Shown here in pieces: positions 1 through 10,717 of a stretch of 64,000 nt of DNA. Numbering within the stretch: the first letter of the stretch is position 1; each line of letters begins with the position of its first letter. This DNA comes from Onchidella celtica (lineage: Eukaryota; Mollusca; Gastropoda; Systellommatophora; Onchidiidae), in NCBI GenBank assembly GCA_963931925.1, contig OZ007570.1, positions 44,565,691 to 44,629,690 on the forward strand. Reading direction: 5' to 3'. The notes beneath the pieces were generated by a model, which saw only the letters and a program-made list of their open reading frames with translations, was not told where the DNA came from and did no database searches. The position numbers were made by a program, and so were the translations under genes.

Positions 1-254
1 GTTGAAGTGCATCAGGACACTCACATTGTCATCAATGGTGGTTTTCTCTCATCCGTTTCAGAAATAAAATGACAGGTTCGAGTTCAATAAATAAAATTGC
101 TCTGGTTTCTCTAACATTTAAACAATGAGGACTAGGGACCACACAGCCAAAATAATTCTACAAAAGTAAAGAAACAACCATCCAGAATTATCAATTATAT
201 AGAGCTATAATATGTTTGGACACATTTACTTTTGCCCCTGCTTTGCATGCATAC

Positions 255-3200
255 CTTGCCATCAAGAACTTCATTGATGTCTTTAAGTTTATTCTCAAGC
301 ATCTGAATGACATGGTCTTGAAGATCAATATTTTCTTTCTTCATGATAGTCTCAATGTCTTTCTCATGCTTTGATATGAGTTCCCGCAAGTCATTCTCTC
401 GAACTTGAAGCTCCTTATCTTTTTCTTCAATCACAGTGTGCAATCTGTTTGTATAAATGAAGCAAGAAATTAACAAAACCTCACAAACTGAAATGAAAAC
501 ATTTAATGTTTGCAATTCAGCTCACCTATTTGTTATAAGAGAGTACTATTACTATATCCATGGAATAATCTCCTAGTGTGTGATACATACGCTTACTGAT
601 GAATGATAAACAGGGATGTAAACAGCTGACGACAATATGGAAGGAAATTGTGCGGCATGCTCAGATGCCGCAGAGAAAAATGATTAAGATGTTGTGTAAT
701 TAATCTCGTCCATTTTAAAAGAACAAAGCCTGATAGTAATTAAATTAAAATTATACAGTAGTTCTATTTTATATTAAGGGAAAGACAATAAGAAGAAAGA
801 ATCTGACACACTTACACAGTTATAGAAGGGCTGTACTTTAGATCCATTACAATTACACTTATGGTCTTATAGAAGAACTGATGAGGAGTTAACCAGAACA
901 AAACAAGCACAATGCATAACTGTCTTGGCTGAGTTTCTCAACCCACGTCCCATGTTGAGTGAACTCGTCCATGTAACGCCCTGTGCAGGGATAGCCAGCC
1001 GATCGTTCGCGTGCTGCCGATAACCTCAGCGGTCAGGACAATCGGGTCCTTTTGAACACATGTATCGTGTTTACTTTAGGACGCAATAAAAAAATAATGG
1101 TGGATAAATCGTAAGTGACCACTATGATAATTGGATAAAGTACATGTGATGAGATGCAGTAGTTCTGTTGTTAAGCAGAAGCCCATAATCAAGAACTTTC
1201 TTTATTTATATGCCATGTAACACAAGTCTGATCAGTTTCCCAAGAGCCGCATGCTTGTTTTGTCCCTAAGTCAGGCCATTCAGGTGAATAAATTATTTTT
1301 TAAGCCAGCCAATTAACCCTAGTCCTGCGGGAGGCCACTATATTGGCCTCCCCGCGCAACACGCGAGACACAGGAGGCCATTATTTTGTCCGGCACGCTT
1401 AACCACGGGTCCTGCGGGAGGCCACATTTTTGTATAGCAACGGTGCGCCTCGCGCTTTGGTTATTCGGTTGCCAAGGCTGTCGTTGTTGTTGTTTTTTCA
1501 CGTTTTTTTTCCACACTATTTTCGCGTGTTTATCTATCCTGTCACCCCTACTATATCTAACAAAATGGTATCGTCCGATTACGTTTATTACGATGCAACT
1601 ATTCGCAACTATTTGTCATACTCGTGTAATAGTATTGACGGTCTGAAGTTTGAACTGGGGAAATTTTTACTTTGATGCTGGTTGTCGTCTACATGTGAAA
1701 TGAGAAGAAAGGGGCCATGTGCGTATTTGAGACCCCGTTCTACGTCTGTAATTATGAATTCTGATGTAATATTAGGGCATGCTGCATAAGGGCGTCTGTC
1801 AGTAGGTTTTTCATCAGGGAAAACTGGGAGAAAAAGACCGACTTTGTTGTTGGTCGTTGTCTTTATTTGATGTGGTAATTAGAGAGATATTGTGTTCCTT
1901 TGATTAAACCGCTTTTCAGTACATGTATGTGCTCTACGACCTGGAACTGGAAATCAAATCTCTCGCTAAAACTAACAGTATAGTAAGTGGACGCTTACAT
2001 AGTAGAGGAGGGAGAAGGCAATGTCACGATACATGTGGTTAGTAAATTAAGCGAATTGCTTAAAAAATAATTTGTTCACCTGAATGGCCTGACATAGGGA
2101 CAGAAAAAACGCAGAGGTCTTGGGAAAATGATAAAACATGTGTTAAACGGCATGTAAATGCAGAAAATTCTTGATTTGGGGCTTCTATTTCACAATAAAA
2201 CCTACTGCATATCATCACAAGTACTTTATCCAAATATCATAGGGGTCCCTTACGATTTATCCACCACTATTGTTGTTATTGCGTCCTGAAGTATACGCGA
2301 TACAGGTGTTCACAAGGACCCGATTGACCCGACCGCCGAGGTTATCGGCAACACGCGAACGATCGGCTGACTGGCCGCTGGCTATCCCCACACGGGGCGT
2401 TACGTGGACGAGTTCACTCAATGCGGGACAAGGGTTAATTTACTAGCCACATGCATAGTGACATTGCCTTCTTCCCCCCATCCACAACTATGTAAAGGTT
2501 CCACGTACTATGATGTAGCACACCTTTAGCAAGAGATTTGATTTCCAGCTCGCAGAGTACACACATGTACTGTAAAGCGGTTTAATCAAAGCAACACAAC
2601 ATCTCCCTAATTACTACATCAAATACAGACAGCCACCAACAACAAAGTCTGCCATTTTCTTCCAGTTTCCCCTGATGAAAAACCTACCGACAGACACCCT
2701 TATGCAGCATGCCCTAGTATTACATCGGACTTCATCATTTCAGGCATAGAACAGTTTCTCAAATCGGATTTCATCATTTCAGCCATAGAACAGTTTCTAA
2801 AATATGCAGATGGCCCCTTTCTTCTCATTTCACATGTAGACGACAACCAGCATCAAAGTCAAAAGTTTCCCCAAGAGTTTCCCCAGTTCGAACTTCAGAC
2901 TGTCAGTACTATTACATGAGTATGACAAATAGTTACAAATGGTTACATTGTAATAAACGTAATCAGACGATACTATTTTGTTAGACATAGTAAGGGTGAC
3001 AGGACAGATAAACAAGCGAAAATAGTGTGGGAAAAAAATGTGAAAATAATCATGTCGCGGCAACCGAATAAACAAAACACAAGCAGCAGCGTTGCTTATA
3101 CAATATACTGGCCTCCCGCAGGACCCGGTTTGCAATACGTAGGCCGCAATATTGGCCTTGCATACCTCACGTGTTGCACGGGGAGGCCAATACAGTAGCC

Positions 3201-6200
3201 TCCCGCATGACGAGGGTTAAAAAAGAGGTTGATACCAAATCCCCATATGTGTCGATTCTCTTTAGATCTAGACTAGATCAGATCTAGACTTGGAGATCTC
3301 TACCTAGATCTAGATTCTACACTAGATCTGGTCTTTGCCGACTGTCACCTGAACTTCTTCTTCAGAGTCACGCCATTTGCCGCAATAGCACATTGTAATA
3401 GATCATAAATTTATTCACACTGAGAAAATATTTAAAATCCCAATCTAGAGATGGCAAAGCTTTTTAGCATCATCACCACTACCAATTCCGTTTCGGAAAT
3501 CACATGTGAAACATCGCTACACGTAAAGAAGCTTACACAACTGGGACAATGGAAATGAAAGGCAACAACAAAAGAAATCTTCTATGCGAAAAGATCACGA
3601 TTAAACCTTACTCGGTTTGCCGACTGATTTGAGGACAACGGCAGGTGTTAATACTACTGGTGGATGGCGCAGACAGTCGGTGATTGCGCCTTGGGGCAGT
3701 AAGGGCGGAGTCGGCAACTGCACTTTGGACGGAAAAAGACGGAAGATTTACATCCCTGGATAAAGTGTACACATACAATTAAAATGACACACAGTTAACT
3801 TCGATAATTCAACTTTGATTATGCTTCACTTTTTTTTATATGTACCTCTTGGTTTCCGCATCCACATCTTTCAGCATCTCCTCGAAATACTTTTGTGACT
3901 CTGTCAGTTTGATATGAAACCGGTCTGTCTCTGACTTCAGTTCTTGCTCTTTTTGCCGCAGCTGATATGTCACCTCATCCATCTTCTCATTGGTTGTTTC
4001 TACTCTGGCTGTCAATTTTGAGATCAGCATAGCTTGGTCCTGAATGGTTTGGTCTTTTTCCTTTATAGAATTCTGTAAAACCTAATAGAAGGAGAAGACA
4101 TAAAGGAAACATCAAAGACTGAATAAAAGCATATGGTGACAATTCGAACATTTCATGAGGAATCTTACTTTTGAGCATATTCTTTGACTATATGTGTGTG
4201 GGTGTTCCCTCTTCCAAAAGATGAAAGGACTTCAAATTATGAGTAGATAAATAAAGTTAGAAGTGAAATTTTAAGAACAGGAAAGATTAAAAAAGAATTG
4301 TCAGATAAAAACGGAACCTTAAGATTTTTTAAGTAAAACTCAGAACAGGAACAAACAAAAAATTCCTTGCACTTCATCTCCTTAACTGCAATGGCACAAC
4401 AGTAAAAAAAAAGATGTTAGTTCTATTTCATCCAAAAAGGCACCACTGATCAGACGTCTTAAATAAAATATATTGTACAAACTGTAGCCTTAGAAGACAA
4501 TTGGAAATATCACAATTTCAGGGATGGCAATGTTTTCTGTTAACAGCCATGGCAATATTTTCTGTTAACAGCGTCTCAAGACCAAATTCTTTTTCTCTCA
4601 TAACTTCAAAATATTCATGATCTCTACAGTGCTTAACACCATGCCAGGGTAAAATTTCATTTGGATATTACATGGGCTTTTGGCAGAATACAGGCAGAAT
4701 AGAATTTCATAAAATTTCTAATTTTCATTAAGATGTTTAGATAAAAATACTGTACTGAAGAAACACTGAATTCTTTCAGAAATAACAAATGTAAAAATAT
4801 GGCTCATCTTCAAACTTTTTCCTTCACAATCAACATCACACTCATTTTGGCAATTTCAGTTACCTGCGGTCATGAATTCACTATGTTCCAGAAAAGTACA
4901 AGAAAAAAAAAAAGTACCTCAACAACTTTGTTCCGGCCATGAATGACTTGGTCCTTTTCACCTGCAAACTCCTGTAAATCCATAACTCTCTTATCCTGCT
5001 CAAGTAGCTTTGCATTCATTTCCATGATTTTTCTGTCTTTATACACCATCTGGGCATACATTTCTTGTATCTGTCCCTGAAATTGTCACAAAATTTAAAC
5101 TCAGAAGCCACAAGGAAATAAAATATCTAACAAAATTTTTAGGCTTGGGGGGCAGGCACATGTAGAAGTCTATACTCATATGAAAACAGCTGCCTGACAG
5201 ACTATTCTAGCTTCCTCTAAAAAAATAGTGAAATAGAATTACTCATGTGGGAAAAAAAATGCATCTCATACAAGCCATGTGAGTTGAACCAAATGCTTTA
5301 ATATCTTTATAACCTTATGCAATAGCATAGTCTCCTTCACCCTCAATCTCTGCGTTAGCCTTAACAACCTGTTATGCACATGCACTTAAATCAACAACAT
5401 TCTAAAGGGGCCACAAATGAATTTCGTGGTCTCAACTGAGTCTGACAGCCTATAAGTATAAAGCCATTGAACTGCTGCTTCAATCCCACAACTGAAATCT
5501 TACCTGGTCATCACCTGATCCACCTGACGAGCATTGCATCGCTTCCATAGCTTTTGTTTTCTCCTCCAACTGCTCCGTTAGGTCATGTACGAGGGTATCA
5601 CGCTCTGCAAGAACTTTTTCTTTTGACTCAAGCTGACCCTCCCGTACTCTTATTACTTCCTCTTTCTCTGATATCAATCTATCTTTCTCATCCAGCTTGC
5701 GTTTGAGGAGGAGATTCTTGGCTCTGCTGGCTTGCTGAGATGAGCCTCCATCTTCATGACTGGCAGCTCCTTCTTCGTGCAATTCCTTTTGTTTGAAAAA
5801 AGAAACACGCAAAATTTAGATGAAAGGTGTCTTCAATAGGTTCAGTGAAGTTTACAATAAGCAAAAAATCACATCAATAACTTAATTTCAGACAATAGAG
5901 TTTTACATGGTTAAACAAACTTAAAACCACTGAATGTTGGGGAGACACCGTGGTCTAGAGGCAAGGTGTTCACCTCTCATGCTGAACATACCAGGATCAA
6001 AGTCCTGTTGGTGCAGGCATGTTGGAATTTTGGGATTTTTATCACATTTTGTCCCTGATTTTATGGTAGGTAGGATCGAGCATCTAGCCTTCTCGGATAA
6101 GGACGACCAACTCGGAGGGCCTATGTGCACGTTGCATACGTTAAAGATACCTTGGCAATGGAAATCAAGAAGAAGCCTGTGTCCTGGCAAAATTAAATAA

Positions 6201-7232
6201 AATTTATCCCTACCACTCCACTCCCAAAACCCGCCAACCGGCGCTGCACTGTGGCAACGACATGTCTGCTTCAGTTATAACTGGGCTGCAATGGCACCAA
6301 GGCAGAATTCCCAAATGGGATTAAAGATATACAAAAAACAAATATACTGCTTTGCAAGTTATGGAATTCAAGAAATGGTCTGTTGACATTACATTCCTGT
6401 AAATGGAGAATTAGAATACTGAGTAAAACAGCCATTTTTATTACTCACCTTCTCTGCTTCTTCCCCTTTTTTTGCATCTTGCGTTGACTTCTTCACAGCT
6501 TTAGCTTTGGCCTGAAGTCTTGCTTTGGACAACTTTGCATTGGTCTCCTGTAGAAAAAGATTTTGGATATTTACAGTTGTCAATCAATATTTTCTTAATA
6601 GTTTAATTGTTTTCATTAAGAATGAAATATTTACTTGAAACTTGGAAGCTCAAATGTTCACGTACTTTTTAAATCAAGTACTTCTTAAACTTCCACTACA
6701 TTTACACTTATGAAAAGTCCGTAATATCACTGTTTCCTAAGCATGGATATAGCCTGTGACATTTCCTGTGACATTCATCCAGAAATAAATTTCTTGCAAA
6801 TCTCATATCATGTACATGCACTAAATTTTCCATGCCGCTCACTTTCTAGATAGGGCACAAACATGAATACATACATATGGATAAATCAAGTTGATTTTCA
6901 AAGCTTTCCACGAAAGGCTGGAAAATTACTATTGAAATCTTTTAAATGACTAGTCTTCAAAACAAATCATTAACTAACAGAAGCTGGAAAAAGCCATGTC
7001 ATGTGATCACTGGGGTGAAATTTTAGAATTACTAAAAGTGCCAGTTTTCAAAATCCTAAGTTTGAATGGTGTTAATACTTTGGACTTTTCTGTGCATTCA
7101 TTTCATAAATAATACCTGTAACTCTTTCTCCTTGTTTTGCAAAGCTTCATCCCTCTCTCTGACTAAAGCCTTTAGCTGTTGCATCATCAGCTGCTGTTGC
7201 TCCAGCTCCATTTCTGCATCAGTTGTTGCCAT
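255..7232 (-). CDS. Giantin-like golgin, N-terminal part (6 exons, continues off left edge)
   Basis: Six coding exons join in frame on the minus strand: 7116-7232, 6449-6547, 5504-5785, 4918-5076, 3846-4081 and 255-444. Each is bounded by GT donors and AG acceptors, and the phases agree (the last junction splits an Arg codon). Together they give about 361 residues. The start ATG at 7232 is preceded by an in-frame TAA in the 5'UTR exon (7233-7279). The protein is almost entirely charged heptad coiled coil, rich in K/E/Q. Exon 2 contains LSKARLQAKAKAVKK and exon 4 ends GRNKVVE; both resemble, from memory of the family, the N-terminal region of giantin, a Golgi tethering golgin whose C-terminal membrane anchor would lie outside this window. 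Coiled coils resemble each other easily, so the identity is tentative while the gene itself is well supported. The last intron (445-3845) carries the TTAA-bounded repeats and the third intron (5786-6448) carries a SINE. Confidence 0.72.
938..3220. mobile_element. piggyBac-like nonautonomous repeat cluster, modules A-B-A'-B'
   Basis: Two modules alternate with their own reverse complements. A is about 942-1312 and B about 1317-2046; A' (about 2050-2434) is the inverse of A and B' (about 2439-3216) the inverse of B. Boundaries fall on TTAA (1313-1316, 2047-2050, 2435-2438, 3217-3220) or TCAA (938-941), usually followed by CCC. The outer B ends read CCCTAGTCCTGCGGGAGGCC and, inverted, CCCTCGTCATGCGGGAGGCT. 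piggyBac elements are known for TTAA target sites and termini beginning CCC. No transposase is visible, and small reading frames inside are repeat translations. Assignment to piggyBac is inference from the ends only. Confidence 0.55.
3258..3335. repeat. Cluster of TAGATCTAGA-like palindromes
   Basis: Five AGATCT-centred palindromes lie within about 80 bases of the golgin intron, several extended to TAGATCTAGA. The same motif recurs near 17145, 18440, 23365 and 48120 and inside the LTRs at 19389 and 23677. Its function is unknown. Confidence 0.5.
5939..6345 (+). mobile_element. tRNA-derived SINE, copy 1 (tail type I)
   Basis: The head is tRNA-like, with an A-box-like GTGGTCTAGAGG and a degenerate B box. 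It is followed by a central domain (TCTCGGATAAGGACGA, then CACGTTAAAGATACCTTGGCA) and a tail with CCGGCGCTGCACTGTGGCAACG. Related copies lie at 25600, 39636, 46012 and 49605. It sits inside a golgin intron, opposite to the gene. Reading frames here are not genes. Confidence 0.75.
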
Positions 7233-7279
7233 CTTAAGTTTGTTTCTTTCCCTTTAGTTCACCTCTTGTAAACTTGTTC

Positions 7280-8145
7280 CTACAGAAAAAGTTATACAAA
7301 CATCAACAACACTATAATTTTTTCACATACCCCAAGCAGCCTCAAAGTTGAAAACACATCAAAATTTGGGAACTTGTGTCACTTTCACCAAAGCCAATAA
7401 ATATGTTTGCCCAGATGGTAGCCATCAAGTAATAAACGGCCAAGACACACAAAAAATAGCCAAAGTCTTTGTCAGCAAAGTTTAACTGCAAAATCAGCAG
7501 GACTATTTTCATCAATCACAGAATAAAGATTACGCAACAGAAAATGATATCCATATGCTCCCAATGAAAGTTTTATTAGAAACATTTAAATGTCTATGTT
7601 ATAGATTACCTGAGAGTCAACTTTCAGATGTTTTCTTTAACTGCCTTGCTTCATTTCAGTAAACATCACCAACCCTACTCTCACACAAAGTCACCTTTCA
7701 TGATGATGCAGCAAGCATATCTTATTTCTTCTTAAAGTCTTTCTCCTGTGGACAAATTTGAAATGACTTCACACACATGTGAAAACTGATGGACTAACCC
7801 GGTATTATTAACCACTCATTCGATTGTCAAATGTGTAGAAAAACTGTGTGATTTCATTGCTGAATTGTAGTATGTTTATCTCTGTCCCCTATTATTATAA
7901 TTATTGCCTGAACCACTGCACAGTGAGAGATATTTTCCCACAGCAACACGGTGGACAGAAAATATAAGGAACTTAGCTAATTTTTAATGCCTGAGGAACT
8001 TACAACTCAAAGTAAGTCTATTTATATATAATCACTACTTTTGGAATATCATTTTCCAAATAATTGAATGGTATTTAACTGCAGATAAAATTCCAACCTA
8101 AGACGTCTTTTTTCCTACATGTGATCTCCTTTGTTGATATGCGAT
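7280..8145. other. Intron/5' noncoding stretch without a recognised feature
   Basis: AT-rich sequence between the 5'UTR acceptor of the golgin gene (CTGTAG on the minus strand, exon edge 7279) and the LTR element. No exon or repeat was recognised. Confidence 0.4.
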
Positions 8146-8150
8146 GACCA

Positions 8151-8902
8151 TGTCACAAATCCCAGACGGGGAGATGTAATAATTATGACAGGACAACAAT
8201 CACGAACGAACAAGTATAACACTTAACAGAACAACCAAACAGACTCACACATTTATTATATAATAAGATAAGAGATCTGTGCAATTACATACATTACATT
8301 AACTCAATTCAAATACCATTCAATGGTCAGTATTCCTAACATTCATTCTTCTCCGGGTCCACAACCCGATAGTTACTTTCTAACTATGCTCTGGCCTCAG
8401 CCTCACATCCATATGTATACTACTTGCTGGCCTCTCTTATTGGCTCCTGCTCAACCTAATCTCCGTATCTCAATCTCCCCTCGAGGTCTTAATAGCACAT
8501 TAATATTTCAATAGCACATTAGTATCTCAATAGCACATTAACATATTAATAGCAACAAGGACAATAACAACGTCCCTGTCTGTGGCCAGGCTGCCACGAC
8601 TCATGTGCTCCCGCTGTCCTGCGCGACAGCTTCACTCAGGCAGGCCTGTGGGTAGCCTTCGGCCCAACCCCGGCACAAGTCCGCTCACCGCGGGTGGCTT
8701 CTCTGCCCGACCCGGCACCAGTCATCACTGGAGAACACACAATCTCCCGACTGCTCTCTCACGTCTGTCTCCTTGGACTTCTTAACTTGCAGTGATCTGA
8801 CTATTCAGATTTTGCCTCTACTACGCCTCAACTTCACTCACAACATGCACGCTTCAATTCCCTTCCCCGCACTCATTGACCCCCGCTCACTCGCTCGTGA
8901 CA
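8151..8902 (-). repeat. 3' LTR of copy 1
   Basis: Begins TGTCACAAATC and ends CTCGTGACA on the plus strand, so the ends form the short inverted repeat TGTCAC/GTGACA. It is 752 bases long and nearly identical to 14897-15649. Small plus-strand reading frames inside it are shadows. Confidence 0.95.
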
Positions 8903-8925
8903 TCATCCCCCACCCCAAAAAAATT
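8903..8925 (-). promoter_or_regulatory. Polypurine tract of copy 1
   Basis: Directly inside the 3' LTR the minus strand reads TTTTTTTGGGGTGGGGGATGA, the expected plus-strand primer for reverse transcription. The GGGGTGGGGGA core is shared with the elements at 19389 and 55173. Confidence 0.85.
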
Positions 8926-9345
8926 AATGCAATTAATTTCAAATCGCATCAAGATAATTGTCAACGAGTGAGCGTGAGCAATATTTACATAAAAATGACC
9001 TACTAATGTCTATAGCACATATGATACCGAAATCAGGGGAAAATATGGCGATCAATTTGCCCTGCACTATGCATATATGTATCACATCATCAATACCTAA
9101 CTAGAACATAATACCTAATACAGAATCAAAATCAATCAACCTATCAAGCATTCTTCATAATAATATAATATTTATAATGTCAATATTTTAAGATCGATGA
9201 ATCGTTCACACAGATCACTGTCAATGTTCATATGTTTCCCAATTCTGCTGACATACGTTTTCAATTGTGCACAATCTGCGACTCTTCGTTGTTCTGTCTG
9301 TCGAATGTTCCTGTCCTCCGATGTGTAAGCCACTGAAATCTTCAC

Positions 9346-10717
9346 CTAGGCTCGACTAAGGTAGTCGGCGATATGATTGCTGGTTCCTGGAATCGGTTGA
9401 ATGACGAACGTATACGGCTGTAAAGCCAATGCCCATCAAGATAAGCGAGGGCTGGATGAACGATTCTTAGACAAAAACGTTAGTGGCTTGTGGTCTGTCT
9501 GGATGTAGAATTCTCGTCCCATCAGATAACGTCCTAATTTTTGGACGGACCACACAATGGCAAGACACTCCCTCTCTATTACAGAATACTTCCTTTCTCT
9601 CTGCAATAACTTTCGACTGACATAACATACAGGATGGAAACATTCGTTCTTCTCCTGTAGAAGACAAGCGCCGACACCAGAGTCCGATGCATCTGTTCTG
9701 AGGATAAATTTAGATCGAAAATCTGGCAATATCAGAATGGGTGACGATGATAATGCTGTCACCAATTTATCAGATGCTGTCTGACAATCAGACGTCCACT
9801 GGACCTTATCGGGCTGGCCCTTCTTAGTAAGGTCAGTAAGAGGAGATGACAAGGAGGAAAAGTTCGGAATGAACTTCCTGTAATAATTTAAAATTCCCAC
9901 TAAGCTTCTCACTTGTTTCTTTGTCTTAGGGATTTGCAACCCTACTAATTTCTCAATTTTTGTTATTTCAGGTCTCTGAATACCTCTACCCACAAGATGT
10001 CCTAAGAATACTATTTCTGGACATGCCAAATCCATCTTTGCGGGTTTAGCAGTTAACCCAAAATGACGCAATCGTTTAAAAATTACTGTTAGTGTCTGAA
10101 TATGTTCAGACCATGACGACGTATGACACGCTATATCGTCAAAGAATGACACGACATTAGGTATGTCCTTCAATACCAGTCTCATTAATCTTGCAAACGT
10201 AGCTGGCGCGTTTACCAACCCAAATGGCATGACCTTAAATTGAAACAATCCTACGGGCGTTTGGAAAGCCGTGTACTGTTTAGATTCCTCAGCAAGAGGA
10301 ATTTCCCAATACCCTTTTGTTAAATCTATCTTCGAGAACCACGTGGAACCAGCCAGTGAAGCTATTAGTTCCTCCTGGAATGGTGTAGGCTCCCTATCGC
10401 CTACCGTAATAGTGTTCAGTCCTGCGAAAATCAATACAGAACCGCACCGATCCATCAAGTTTTTTCACGAGGACGATGGGTGATGAATATGGCGATGTTG
10501 ACGGTTCTATCACATCTAACTTCAACATGGCCTCAACTTCCTTTATAACTCTATCTCTGGACGAAAAAGGCAACGGATAAGGTTTAAGAGATACTGGCTT
10601 ATCCAAAGTCAACTTTATTTGGTGCTGGATCACCGTAGTACGACCCGGCAAATCTGTGATAACATCTGGGAATGACGCTAACAGGGTCTGAAGTTCCCTA
10701 CTCTGTGAACTCGTAGG
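9346..10717 (-). pseudogene. Reverse transcriptase-RNase H region of copy 1 (broken)
   Basis: Gypsy-type reverse transcriptase followed by RNase H, used to copy the element RNA in cytoplasmic particles. Visible RT landmarks are FSKIDLTKGYW with the first catalytic Asp, QTPVGLFQFKVMPFGL, and FFDD at the active site in place of the commoner YLDD or YVDD. RNase H begins near FILRTDASDSGVGAC and continues through IERECLAIVW and TDHKPL. Breaks: this frame differs from the upstream integrase frame and opens only at 10717; a one-base shift lies near 10418-10427, just after CIDFR; and a TGA at 9436-9438 stands where copy 2 has AGA. The reading would otherwise end at the TAG at 9346-9348. The product is not expected to work. 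Confidence 0.88.

Noticed and set aside
8323..9006. Plus-strand ORFs in the LTR, repeated at 15069-15828
   Set aside because: They lie in the LTRs opposite to the element's coding strand and have no domain.
10683..10717. Canonical -1 programmed frameshift signal
   Set aside because: No XXXYYYZ heptamer in the integrase frame within the permitted window. Kept only as an open question.
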